A DNA stretch of 64,000 nt from Leisingera methylohalidivorans DSM 14336 (lineage in GTDB: Bacteria > Pseudomonadota > Alphaproteobacteria > Rhodobacterales > Rhodobacteraceae), in contig NC_023135.1 of the NCBI RefSeq assembly GCF_000511355.1, positions 2,816,371 through 2,880,370 of the forward strand, given 5' to 3'. Every line of letters begins with the position of its first letter. The stretch's first letter is position 1. The notes under the pieces were generated by a model. It did no database searches and was not told where the DNA came from. It saw only the letters and a program-made list of their open reading frames with translations. This document shows positions 17,941 to 27,865 of the stretch, piece by piece. The translations under genes and the position numbers were made by a program.

Positions 17941-18207
17941 TCAAAGCTTTCCGCGGATGATATCCTGCAAAATCTCGCGGTCGAGGGTGAGGCCGGCCAC
18001 GATCTTCCTAAGCCGCGTGTTCTCATCCTCCAGCGCTTTCAGCCAGCGCATCTCGTCAAGCAGAAGGCCGCCGTACTTCTTCTTCCAGTTAAAGCAGGTC
18101 GCCTGGCTGATCCCAGCCTTCCGGCAGATCTCCGCGACCGGTGTCCCTTGCTCGCCCTGCTTCAGGATAAACGCTTTCTGCGCCTCAGTGAACCTCGATG
18201 CTTTCAT
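17941..18207 (-). CDS. IS3-family transposase OrfA (helix-turn-helix)
   Basis: The 88-residue protein starts at ATG 18207 (MKASRFTEAQKAFILKQGEQ); the frame is open further upstream but that part crosses the element end. It has the HTH_Tnp_1 fold (VAEICRKAGISQATCFNWKKKYGG) followed by a leucine-zipper-like helix (LKALEDENTRLRKIVAGL). It binds the IS ends together with OrfB. It is complete and lies 32 bases upstream of orfB. Confidence 0.9.
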   Translation of the reverse strand: MKASRFTEAQKAFILKQGEQGTPVAEICRKAGISQATCFNWKKKYGGLLLDEMRWLKALEDENTRLRKIVAGLTLDREILQDIIRGKL

Positions 18208-18304
18208 GCGATCCCGCTCCTCTCCCAGCCTGGGAAACTTAGCGGAAAACTCCAGCTCCGCACGATCCAAATTTTCAGTGGCCAGAGCAACTTGAGGACG
18301 AACA

Positions 18305-19160
18305 ATGAAGCGAATGAGCTTCACAGACGAGCAGATCACCGGCATCCCGGCCGAGCATGAGGCAGGCGCCAAGTGCGCAGACCTGTGCCGTAAACACGGT
18401 ATGTCGGAAGGCACCTATTACAACTGGAAAGCCAAGTCCGGCGGTATGACGGTTTCGGAGGCGAAGCGGCTGAAGATGCTCTTGGCCGAGCAGATGTTTG
18501 ATCTGGCTGCCATCAAGGATCTGGTCTCAAAAATGGTAGGGCCCGCCGCGAAGCGCGAAGCGGTCGCCTACCTTCGGACCGGTCACGGCCTGTCGGAGCC
18601 CCGGGCCTGTCGAATTGTCGGGGCAGATCGCAAGATGGTCCGCTACCAGTCTCAACATGCGCCGGATACGGAACTGCGCCGACGGCTGCGGGAGCTGGCC
18701 AACGAGCGGCGGATGTTCGGCTACTGGCGGCTCTTCGTGCTGCTGCGCCGCGACGGCGAGCCGTCCGGTATCAACCGGATCTATAGGCTCTACCGCGAGG
18801 AAGGCCTGACGGTGCGCAAGCGAACGGCACGGCGCAAGGCTATCGGGACACGAACCCCGATCCTGGTCGAGGCCCGACCCAATGCACGTTGGTCGTTGGA
18901 TTTCGTCCACGACCATTTCGCCAACGGTCAACGCTTCCGCGTTCTCAACGTGGTCGACGATGTCACCCAAGAGGGCCTCGCAGCGATCCCGGATACCTCG
19001 ATCTCGGGGCGCTGTGGGACGCGTGAACTGACGGCCCTGATCGAGCGCCGCAAAAAGCACGGTATGATTGCAAGCGACAATGGAACGGAGCTGACCTCAA
19101 ACGCCATCCTGCGGTGGTGTTCCGAACACCAGATCGAATGGCATTACGTTGCGCCCCGAG
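18305..19160 (+). pseudogene. IS3-family (OrfA-OrfB type) transposase, truncated
   Basis: A plus-strand frame begins MKRMSFTDEQITGI with the OrfA helix-turn-helix and runs directly into OrfB without frameshift. Between EAKRLK and LLAEQMFDL the family's leucine-zipper segment (about 11 residues, ALEDEN-type) is missing, an in-frame deletion. OrfB is recognisable through LDFVHDHFANGQRF and ASDNGTELTS but ends abruptly after WHYVAP near 19157, before the third catalytic acid. From there the sequence is a different IS remnant in the opposite orientation. Not functional. Confidence 0.85.
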
Positions 19161-19467
19161 CATCGTGTCTGCCAGCAGCCGCTTCTGCTTGGTATTCTCA
19201 TCCTCCAGCGCCTTCAGCCGCGCGGCCTCCGATACCTCCAAGCCGCCATATTTGGTCTTCAGCTTGTAAAAGGCCGCCGGGCTCAGCCCGTGCCGGCGGC
19301 ACACCTCCGCTGTCGGCATCCCGTTCGGCACTACAATTGATCCAGTGGATCAATTGCTTAACGCTTGAACTCCTGCTCTTTGATTATCCCCCCTCTCGGC
19401 AGATTGCTTCGTAGTCGCCTGCCGGGCAGCGGATGATTTGCGCCTCGGTGAAACGGCTCTTACGCAT
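19160..19467 (-). pseudogene. IS3-family OrfA fragment interrupted by two short inserts
   Basis: Read on the minus strand from ATG 19467, the peptide MRKSRFTEAQII is typical OrfA. It is interrupted by about 40 bases (about 19391-19431); a short piece encoding the family's IKEQE resumes, then about 47 bases (about 19323-19369) intervene, and MPTAEVCRRHGLSPAAFYKL continues to LLADTML, where it is cut off at the junction with the neighbouring IS remnant. The second insert contains a perfect palindrome (annotated separately). Confidence 0.75.
19334..19356. repeat. Perfect palindrome inside a short insert in an IS gene
   Basis: CAATTGATCC (19334-19343), a 3-base loop AGT, and GGATCAATTG (19347-19356) form a perfect 10-base stem. 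It lies in a roughly 47-base segment that is foreign to the surrounding OrfA sequence. It could be a miniature palindromic element or recombination scar. Confidence 0.7.
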
Positions 19468-19648
19468 TCGTCTGCTCCTGCACAGGTTGGGCAGACGCTA
19501 CTTCATGGTGAGGGATTTTGCGGGGGGCACGCAGGGCAACAACGTCAACGTCATGCTGTCACGGTTGTAAACTAGTTGTTTGATCCCACGGTTTGATGGT
19601 GCGATCCTTTCGTCGGAATGGAGGGAGATGGGGATCACGTCCGTCAAG

Positions 19649-20995
19649 CTGGTGTAATTTCCCGGATGGCCTGAGGTCATAATCAGGCGGCTTGGGTTGA
19701 AAGGCTGAGACTGGGGTCTGTCTCCTCTGCGTCGGTTTCGGCGAAGGCCTCAACCATCATGTAGCGGCTGGCGGCCTGCCATTCGTCGTTCTGTTCGAAC
19801 AGCACGGCGCCGGTCAGGCGGGTGATGGAGGCCTCATCCGGGAAAATACCGGCGACATCGGCTCGGCGCTTCAACTCCTTGTTCAAGCGCTCGATCGGGT
19901 TGGTGCTGTGCAACTTCGTCCTGTGCTGGCGCGGGAACGCGATGTAGGCCAGCACGTCGTGCTCGCTCTCATCCATGAGGTTAGCCAGCTTGGGCCATCG
20001 TCCGCGGAGCTGATCCGCAACGCGTCGCCAGGTTTATCCGGCGGATGCGCGGTCGGGCTGGTCGAAGGCCTGGCGGATCGCAGCGGCGACTACGGTGTGC
20101 TGGCCGCGTGGGACATGTGCCAGAGCATTGCGCATCCAGTGAACGCGACATCGCTGCCAGGTTGCCTCGAAGACCCGCTCGATGGCCGCCCTGAGGCCGC
20201 TGTGCGCGTCGCTGATCACCAGCTTGGTGCCGTCCAGCCCTCGGGCCTTCAAGCCGCGCAGGAAGTCCGTCCAGAAGGTCTCGGCTTCTGACGGACCAAG
20301 CCCCAGGCCAATGATTTCGCGCCGCCCATCGGTGTTTGCGGCGACGGCTATTATGGCCGCGACGCTTACGATCCGGCCGCCCTGGCGCACCTTGAGATAC
20401 GTTGCATCCAGCCTGACGCAGGGCCATCCGCCGCAAAGAGGGCGGTTCAGAAACTCGCCGACACGCTCGTCGATGTCCTTGCACAGCTTCGATACCGTGC
20501 TCTTGGAGATGCCCTGCAGCCCCATCGCCTGGGCCAGCTCGTCGACCCTGCGCGTGGACACCCCGCCGATCCAGGCCTTCTGGATCACCGCGCCCAAGGC
20601 CTTCTCCGGGGTCTTGCGGGGCTCCAGGAAGCCGGGGAAATAGCGGCCCTGCCGAAGCTTTGGAGCCTTCAGGTTCAGCGTGCCCAGCCGCGTATCAAAT
20701 GCGCGCTCCCGGGAGCCGTTTCGCCAGGTCGTGCGCTGATCGGCGCGCTCATGCTTGCCGGCACCGATCAGGCCTTCCACGCCGGCCTCCATGATCAGCT
20801 GTAAAACTGCCTCGGCGACGGCATGCAGAAAGTCGCCGCCATCCTGCTTTGCGAGAAGCTCGGAAAGGCCCATGTTGGTCTTGGTCACCGGGGTTGCTGT
20901 GTGGTTGGTGGTTGAAGCGTCGAAACTCCACCTCGGCCATGCACCTCGATGGCCACCCAGGATCACACCGTTGAAGGCGCGGAAATTACACCACG
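19649..20995 (-). mobile_element. IS256-family insertion sequence, inactivated
   Basis: The element is bounded by inverted repeats of the form GGTGTAATTTCC: left end at about 19651 and, on the minus strand, right end at about 20992. It carries one transposase gene on the minus strand that is interrupted by a stop codon. Length of about 1.35 kb is normal for the family. Confidence 0.75.
19683..20888 (-). pseudogene. IS256-family mutator transposase with premature stop
   Basis: About 402 codons from GTG 20888 (VTKTNMGLSELLAKQDGGDF) to 19683, all in one frame except for TAA at 20034-20036. The stop lies in ...DRASAG-stop-TWRRVADQL, where the family normally has a Glu codon, so a single G-to-T change explains it. 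Catalytic Asp residues (VRLDATYLKV, VISDAHSGL) lie before the stop and the catalytic Glu (STNPIERLNKELKRR) after it. The truncated product would lack the third catalytic acid. Confidence 0.9.
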
Positions 20996-22009
20996 TGGTC
21001 GGACACTAACCAAAAGCGCTCCAACTTAGGGCGCTTTTGTCGCTCCAGGCACATTCTCCGTCACATCCGATTGCGCGGGACCCTCGCGGGAGTCGGAGTA
21101 TATAGAAGATCAACACCAGGCCAGCATCCGGAACCTAGGCCATCGTCATTTTACTGGCGGCGGCGCGTCAGCGAGCGCTGTTCTTCACGGCGGACGGTCT
21201 TAGCCTGTAAAAGCGGTCCAATTTGAGTGAGAAATTCTGAGGAAAACACAGACACGACAATGTGCGTGCCGTTGCTGAAGAAACGAAATCCGGATGACCG
21301 ATGGCCTGCTTACTGACGTTGGCAGGAAGGCCGGAATCGCAACGCGGCTCACCAGTCGAAGGAAAAGCGCCATGGTATCAGCCGGCTCTTCGCGATTGCA
21401 CTAATTATCAGGCTGCTTTTCGCCTGCGGCGGCCTTGATCAGTGCCGCGAGGCAAAAGAGCCTGCATGCCGCCCTTGAGTGATTTAAATTGAAAGTTAGT
21501 GCATCGTTGACCTTAGGCATCCCTGAACGATGACCTCAGCAGTGTCCGGCAGTTGGTATTTCCACCGTTAATCCCGGCTGGGTGCAGCCTCCGCCAAGCG
21601 AAGTGCGGGCCGGTTGGCGGTCACAGTTGTTGTTCGGCTTAGGTTTGGTTTACCGGCCTGACCAATGACCAAGGATAGCCCATCAGACACGTCAGCGCTG
21701 CTTGCGCTTGTGTCGGAGACGCCCGGAACCCACTTGCTGGCCCGGGATGCCCGGGTTCCCCGGCCGCCTCACAGGGCTGAATGCCGGCCAGCTCGGCAAT
21801 GCCGGGGCGCACGGCCGCCGCGCCGAACGGGTAAACCGCCGCAATGGTTGCCGGGCCCTGGCTTGGGACGCGCTCACCTTGAGGATCGGCGCGCAGATTC
21901 CGTAACTGCGCACTTCTCTGAGTTTCAGAGCCCCGCTGGAAGGCGCATTTCCCTGCCTTTGGCTCGACGCTGCCTGCTTTCCGTAGCCGCGGCAGGCTGA
22001 TCCCGGGGA
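20996..22009. other. One-kilobase region without a recognisable gene
   Basis: Apart from a terminator-like hairpin at 21011-21039, I find no gene. A plus-strand frame at 21665-22000 (MTKDSPSDTS...) and opposing frames are Arg/Pro-rich and resemble nothing known. The stretch is probably eroded sequence at the edge of the IS cluster. Confidence 0.5.
21011..21039. terminator. Rho-independent-like hairpin
   Basis: CAAAAGCGC (21011-21019) pairs with GCGCTTTTG (21031-21039), giving a stem with A and T tracts on both sides that could work in either direction. It lies just outside the IS256-type element. Confidence 0.6.
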
Positions 22010-22678
22010 TCAGAGCCGCGACAGGACCGGGAAATGTGCCAGCAACGAGGCTTTGGCCTCCAGAACATGCGCCCTGGTCAGTTCGGCCGCCTGGCCGGCA
22101 TCCCCCATTTCGCAGGCCGCCAGGATTTCGAGATGCTCGCGCTCAGCACGCTCCATGCCGTCGCTCATGACCAGCTGCGCACGGATATAACGGTCAACGC
22201 GATCCATTGCGCCGCGGGCCGCTTCGCGGAAAAAGCTCAGCGCGCTGGCACTGTACAGCGCGTCGTGGAATTCCCGGTTCAGGACACCCCACTCCATCGG
22301 GTTCTTGCACCCTGCAAAAGCCTCGCAATGCATCCGCGCCCGGGCCAGTTGCGCCTGTGACATCCGCGGCACCGCATCGCGGATGATCTCCGGTTCCAGA
22401 AGGGCGCGGAAATCAAATATTTCCGCCGCCTCATCCGCCGACAGCCCGGCCACCACCGCACCTTTGAAGCGCTGGGTCTTGACCAGCCCGTACTCCTCCA
22501 GCCTTGAGATTGCCTCCCGTACCGGGATCCGGCTGGTGTTGAAGCGGCGCGCAATTTCCTCCTGCCGGAGCGGATCGCCCTCTTCCAGCCGGCCGTCGAT
22601 GATTGCCGTGCGCAAGGCCTCAAACACCGCTGCAGCAGCCGAAGCCGCTTTTGAGATATCAACCGGGTCCAGGTTCAT
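22010..22678 (-). CDS. GntR-family transcriptional regulator (FadR/FCD subfamily)
   Basis: The 222-residue regulator has an N-terminal winged helix (about 15-78, with LRQEEIARRFNTSRIPVREAISRLEEYGLV) and a helical FCD ligand domain (about 85-215) with conserved acidic and His residues (FDFRALLEPEIIRDAV, EHLEILAA). FCD regulators usually sense small organic acids or amino-acid-derived metabolites. It lies downstream of and in the same orientation as the XRE-cupin regulator, 102 bases away, and both precede the divergent glycine-cleavage operon, which may be a target. Frame intact. Confidence 0.9.
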   Translation of the reverse strand: MNLDPVDISKAASAAAAVFEALRTAIIDGRLEEGDPLRQEEIARRFNTSRIPVREAISRLEEYGLVKTQRFKGAVVAGLSADEAAEIFDFRALLEPEIIRDAVPRMSQAQLARARMHCEAFAGCKNPMEWGVLNREFHDALYSASALSFFREAARGAMDRVDRYIRAQLVMSDGMERAEREHLEILAACEMGDAGQAAELTRAHVLEAKASLLAHFPVLSRL

Positions 22679-22779
22679 CGGAATGCGTCTCCTTTCGGTC
22701 AGATGTATGTGAACCTGCCCGCCCGGAAAAGCGGCTTGACTGTAAGCCCGGGTTTACTGCCCTGCCGGCGGCTTCCCCG

Positions 22780-23400
22780 TCACACTTCCAGCGACACCCA
22801 CAGCACCCTGGCGTCTTCTTCGCTGACCGACACACAGCCGTGGCCCATCCCGCTGTCATAATAAACAGAATCCCCCGCCCCCATTCGAAGCGGCCGGTAA
22901 TGTTCTGTGTAGAGTATCAGCTCGCCGCTCAGCACAAACATGAACTCTTCGCCCTGATGGCGGACCCAATTGTCGAACTCCGTCACATCCCGCGCCTTGA
23001 TGGTGCTGATATAAGGCACCATGCGCTTGCTGGTCAGCTCGCTGCACAGCAGTTCGTGATCATAGGTCGACGTTTCCTTGTGTTCGCCCAGCCCGGTACG
23101 GGTGAAGTCCCGGCGCCCGGTGACGCCGCTTTGCCCTGATTGCACAAACAGCTGAGGCGTTTCCAGCTCCAGCGTCTGCATCAAGCGGCGGATAATCTCG
23201 AAACTGGGCCGGGTCTGGTTGTTCTCAATTTTCGACAGCGTCGACCGCCCGATGGCCGCAGCGCGCGCCGCTTCCTCCAGCGTCAGCCCCTTGTCCTTGC
23301 GGGCATCGCGAATCATTTTTCCCAGGACTTCCCCGTCCGGGGCTTCCATGGCTTCCGGGCCGAGTCCTGTTTCCTCTAAGGGAATTGGTTCCATTTCCAC
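22780..23400 (-). CDS. XRE-family regulator with C-terminal cupin domain
   Basis: The 206-residue protein has a helix-turn-helix (about 27-82; LTLEEAARAAAIGRSTLSKI) and a cupin barrel (about 105-205; HQGEEFMFVLSGELILYTE). Such regulators often control amino-acid or polyamine catabolism genes by binding a small ligand in the cupin. It is divergently transcribed from the lpdA-lipA-agcS-gcv operon across a 167-base gap containing repeated ATAGGGGA sequences, which makes it the prime candidate for the operon's regulator. Frame intact. Confidence 0.9.
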   Translation of the reverse strand: MEMEPIPLEETGLGPEAMEAPDGEVLGKMIRDARKDKGLTLEEAARAAAIGRSTLSKIENNQTRPSFEIIRRLMQTLELETPQLFVQSGQSGVTGRRDFTRTGLGEHKETSTYDHELLCSELTSKRMVPYISTIKARDVTEFDNWVRHQGEEFMFVLSGELILYTEHYRPLRMGAGDSVYYDSGMGHGCVSVSEEDARVLWVSLEV

Positions 23401-23479
23401 GATTTCTCCTGATCCGCAAACAGCTTAGCTTTGATGTTTTCGCCGGTCAAAATTTCCGTGTCCGCACTTTATGTTTGCA

Positions 23480-23505
23480 ATAGGGGAAAAGTTTCCTATA
23501 GGGGA
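23480..23505. promoter_or_regulatory. Candidate operator between the XRE-cupin gene and the gcv operon
   Basis: ATAGGGGA occurs twice with an 18-base period (23480-23487 and 23498-23505), and between them lies the inverted repeat GGAAAAGTTTCC (23485-23496). The site is 63 bases upstream of lpdA and 80 bases upstream of the divergent regulator, a typical place for an autoregulatory operator. Binding by the XRE-cupin protein is inferred. Confidence 0.45.
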
Positions 23506-23567
23506 CACAGCGTCGTATACGGCTGAATACGTGCCGGTCTTGGGCTGCATTTCGGAGGAGAGTTCAC

Positions 23568-24950
<1,383 letters not shown>

Positions 24951-24968
24951 TCTGGAGGGAACTGCCAG

Positions 24969-25919
24969 ATGACGATACAGATAAGACCCCGCCACCCGGA
25001 AAAGGCGCACAAGGCCGACAGCGCCATCCCGCGCAAACCCCGGTGGATCCGCAAGAAGAAGATCGAAAGCGCCGAATATTACGAGACCCGCAAGCTGATG
25101 CGGCAGCATGATCTGGCGACGGTCTGCGAAGAGGCCGCCTGCCCCAACATCGGCGAATGCTGGTCCAAGCGTCACGCCACCATGATGATCATGGGCGAGG
25201 TCTGCACCCGCGGCTGTTCCTTCTGCAACGTGACCACCGGCAGGCCGGACACGCTGGACGCGTTCGAACCGGGACGGGTTGCGGCGGCGGTAAAAAAGCT
25301 GGGTCTGCGCCATGTGGTGATCACCTCCGTCGACCGCGACGATCTGGCGGACGGCGGCGCGGAGCATATTGCCCAGACCATCCGCGCCACCCGCCACCAG
25401 AACCCGGGCACCACAATCGAGGTGCTGACCCCGGATTTCCTGGGCAAGGGCGACGCCGCGCAGGCCGTGTTCGAAGCGGCGCCGGATGTGTTCAACCACA
25501 ATCTGGAAACCGTGCCGCGGCTCTACCCGCACGTCCGTCCGGGAGCCCGCTACTATACTTCGCTGCGGCTGCTGGACGACGCCAAACGCGCCAATCCGCA
25601 GCTGTTCACCAAGTCCGGCATTATGGTCGGCCTGGGCGAAACCCTCGACGACGTGCGCCAGGTGATGGATGATCTGCGGGCGGCACAGGTAGACTTCCTG
25701 ACTGTGGGCCAGTATCTGCAGCCCACACCCAAACACCACCGGATCGACCGTTTCTGGTCGCCAAAAGAATTCGCGCAGCTGGAACAGATCGCCCGGTCCA
25801 AGGGCTTTCTTCACGTGTCGGCCACCCCGTTGACCCGTTCCTCGTTCCACGCGGATGAAGATTTTGCCGCCCTGAAAGAGGCCCGTCAGATGGCCTTGGC
25901 AAAGGGCATTCAACCCTAA
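24969..25919 (+). CDS. lipA: Lipoyl synthase
   Basis: The 316-residue radical-SAM enzyme inserts two sulfurs into octanoyl groups on lipoyl domains. Both cluster motifs are complete: the auxiliary cluster CX4CX5C (Cys53, 58, 64 in [13 protein letters not shown]) and the SAM cluster CX3CX2C (Cys79, 83, 86 in CTRGCSFC). The C-terminal RSS motif ([12 protein letters not shown]) is present, with Phe in place of the usual Tyr. It starts 18 bases after lpdA with its own GGAGGG site. Its place in the gcv operon suggests a dedicated supply of lipoylated H-protein. Confidence 0.95.
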   Translation: MTIQIRPRHPEKAHKADSAIPRKPRWIRKKKIESAEYYETRKLMRQHDLATVCEEAACPNIGECWSKRHATMMIMGEVCTRGCSFCNVTTGRPDTLDAFEPGRVAAAVKKLGLRHVVITSVDRDDLADGGAEHIAQTIRATRHQNPGTTIEVLTPDFLGKGDAAQAVFEAAPDVFNHNLETVPRLYPHVRPGARYYTSLRLLDDAKRANPQLFTKSGIMVGLGETLDDVRQVMDDLRAAQVDFLTVGQYLQPTPKHHRIDRFWSPKEFAQLEQIARSKGFLHVSATPLTRSSFHADEDFAALKEARQMALAKGIQP

Positions 25920-25938
25920 CGCAAGCGGGAGGAGACCC

Positions 25939-27354
25939 ATGGAAGCGTTAAACTCAGCAGTCGGCTGGCTCAATGGTATTGTATGGGGCGTACCCATGCT
26001 CGTCATGATACTCGGCGTCGGCTTTTTCCTGCAGGTCGGCTTGAAGTTCATGCCGATCCTGAAAATCGGAACCGGCTTCAGCCTGTTGTTCAAGGGCCGC
26101 GAAAGCCAGGGCGAAGGCCAGATCAGCCCGTTCAACGCGCTGATGACCTCGCTGTCAGCCACCATCGGTACCGGCAATATCGCAGGTGTTGCCACCGCGG
26201 TGTTCCTCGGCGGCCCCGGCGCGCTGTTCTGGATGTGGATGACCGCACTGGTCGGCATGGCCACCAAATACGCCGAAGCAGTCTGCGCGGTGAAATACCG
26301 TGAAAAGGACGAGCTCGGCAACTTTGTCGGCGGCCCGATGTATTACATTAAAAACGGCCTTGGCGCGAAATGGGCCTGGCTGGGCGTTGCATTTGCCCTG
26401 TTCGGATCGGTTGCGGCCTTTGGCATCGGCAATGGTGTGCAGGCTAACGGTGTGGCTCAGGTTCTGGAAACGAACTTTGGTGTGAACACCTCGGTCACCG
26501 GCGTGATCCTGATGGTTCTGACCGCAGCCGTTATCCTGGGCGGCATCACCCGCATCGGTGCGGTTGCCGGCAAACTGGTTCCATTCATGGCGATTGCATA
26601 CATCATTGCAGGCCTGCTGGTTTTACTGCTGAATGCTGGTGCAATCGGCAATGCGATCAGCCAAGTCTTTACCTATGCCTTTACACCCTGGGCCGCAAAA
26701 GGCGGCGCAGCAGGTGCGGCTGTCTGGCTGGCGATCCGCTTTGGCGTGGCTCGCGGCGTATTCTCGAACGAAGCGGGCCTCGGCTCGGCTCCGATCGCCC
26801 ACGCGGCGGCTGAGACCAAAGGTCCAGTTAACCAGGGCCTGATCGCGATGCTGGGAACCTTCATCGACACCATCATCGTGTGCTCGATCACCGGTTTGGC
26901 GATTATCGCTTCTGGCGCTCTCGACGCATCTGTGGCTGATTTCCTGGCCAACGGTGAAACCGAAGGGTTCAAGGCCATTTCCGGTGCGGCACTGACCTCG
27001 CTGGCCTTTGAAACCACCCTGCCGGGCATCGGCGGTTCGCTGATTGCAGTTGCGCTGTCGATCTTTGCTTTCACCACCATCCTGGGCTGGTCTTTCTACG
27101 GCGAGAAATGCGTCGAGTTCCTGCTGGGCGTGAAATCGCTGATCCCCTACCGCGTGCTGTGGATCGTGATGATCTACTTCGGCGCAACCGCGGATCTGGG
27201 CTTCATCTGGCTGCTGGCGGATACGCTGAACGCGATGATGGCCATCCCGAACCTGATCGCCCTGGCCCTGCTGAGCCCGATCGTCTTCAAACTGACCAAA
27301 CAGTTCTTTGCCACCGGCGGCAAATCGGAAGAAGCTGGCACTGCAGCTGAATAA
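25939..27354 (+). CDS. Sodium:alanine/glycine symporter (AGCS family)
   Basis: The 471-residue inner-membrane protein has about 11 hydrophobic segments and the AGCS signatures: SATIGTGNIAGVATAVFLGG, GPMYYIKNGLG and RGVFSNEAGLGSAPIAHAA. A GGGAGGAG site 5 bases upstream fixes the start. AGCS proteins co-transport alanine or glycine with sodium. In this operon, beside the glycine cleavage genes, glycine is the most likely substrate. Frame intact; followed by a strong hairpin. Confidence 0.92.
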   Translation: MEALNSAVGWLNGIVWGVPMLVMILGVGFFLQVGLKFMPILKIGTGFSLLFKGRESQGEGQISPFNALMTSLSATIGTGNIAGVATAVFLGGPGALFWMWMTALVGMATKYAEAVCAVKYREKDELGNFVGGPMYYIKNGLGAKWAWLGVAFALFGSVAAFGIGNGVQANGVAQVLETNFGVNTSVTGVILMVLTAAVILGGITRIGAVAGKLVPFMAIAYIIAGLLVLLLNAGAIGNAISQVFTYAFTPWAAKGGAAGAAVWLAIRFGVARGVFSNEAGLGSAPIAHAAAETKGPVNQGLIAMLGTFIDTIIVCSITGLAIIASGALDASVADFLANGETEGFKAISGAALTSLAFETTLPGIGGSLIAVALSIFAFTTILGWSFYGEKCVEFLLGVKSLIPYRVLWIVMIYFGATADLGFIWLLADTLNAMMAIPNLIALALLSPIVFKLTKQFFATGGKSEEAGTAAE

Positions 27355-27360
27355 CCATCG

Positions 27361-27385
27361 GCGGGGGGCCGGCACGGCCCCCCGC
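27361..27385 (+). other. Perfect intercistronic hairpin after the symporter gene
   Basis: GCGGGGGGCC (27361-27370) and GGCCCCCCGC (27376-27385) form a perfect 10-base GC stem with a 5-base loop, 7 bases after the symporter stop. No T-run follows, so partial termination or mRNA stabilisation is more likely than full termination. Confidence 0.75.
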
Positions 27386-27421
27386 ACCTGACCCGAATTC
27401 CACATCTCGAGGAGACGGCTG

Positions 27422-27835
27422 ATGGCCACCAAAATCCTGCTTCCGATTGATCACACCGATCAAAACTCGTGGAAGAAAGCACTGCCAGTTGCGCTGGAAC
27501 AGGCCAAGTTCTATGGCGCCGAACTGCATGCTGTTTCAGTCATTCCCGAGATTATCCAGCTGCCCAACCTGCCCGCCGGCTATGGCTCTGGCGCCAAGGC
27601 GCATGTGCAATCCGCGGTCGAGGCCATCCTGGCCCGGAACGGCGCCAAGGATGTTCCCGTGCGGATCGCAGAAGGCAGCGTCTACCGCGAGATACTGAAA
27701 CTTGCCCACAAGGACGGCTATGACCTGATCATCATGGCCTCCGCCGAAGGTGAGTTCCCGAACTATGAAATCGGCCCTAACCTGGCCCGCGTCGTGCGCA
27801 ACGCGCATTGCACGGTCATGGTTGTCCGCGGCTGA
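27422..27835 (+). CDS. Universal stress protein (UspA family)
   Basis: This 137-residue soluble protein has the UspA fold: KILLPIDHTD at the first strand, and VRIAEGSVYREILKLAHKDG and YDLIIMASAEGEF in the core. The usual ATP-binding GX2GX9G motif near the C terminus is not evident (AEGEFPNYEIGPNLARVV), so it may be a non-ATP-binding type. It lies within the glycine-cleavage operon, between symporter and gcvT, and may tune the symporter or the pathway; UspA genes next to transporters are common. Start supported by GAGGAG upstream. Confidence 0.85.
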   Translation: MATKILLPIDHTDQNSWKKALPVALEQAKFYGAELHAVSVIPEIIQLPNLPAGYGSGAKAHVQSAVEAILARNGAKDVPVRIAEGSVYREILKLAHKDGYDLIIMASAEGEFPNYEIGPNLARVVRNAHCTVMVVRG

Positions 27836-27865
27836 GCTTGCAATCTATCAAAAGGGACATGCCTC

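Larger units (their letters stand above)
17071..18270 (-). mobile_element. IS3-family insertion sequence, essentially complete (about 1.2 kb)
   Basis: Imperfect terminal inverted repeats of about 30 bases bound the element: left TTGGACCACCGGAAGCTGGA (17071 onward) and right, read on the minus strand, TTGGATCGTGCGGAGCTGGA, both continuing GTTTTCC. Inside are orfA and orfB of an IS3-type transposase on the minus strand. I see no matching target duplication at the ends, so either the flanks have been rearranged or the exact ends are off by a base or two. Confidence 0.8.

Noticed and set aside
21665..22000. Plus-strand 111-codon frame next to the GntR gene
   Set aside because: No ribosome site, Arg/Pro-rich composition and several equally long frames on both strands; probably random.
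23401..23567. Glycine riboswitch upstream of the glycine-cleavage operon
   Set aside because: The conserved glycine aptamer core is not visible; the gap instead holds protein-type operator repeats.
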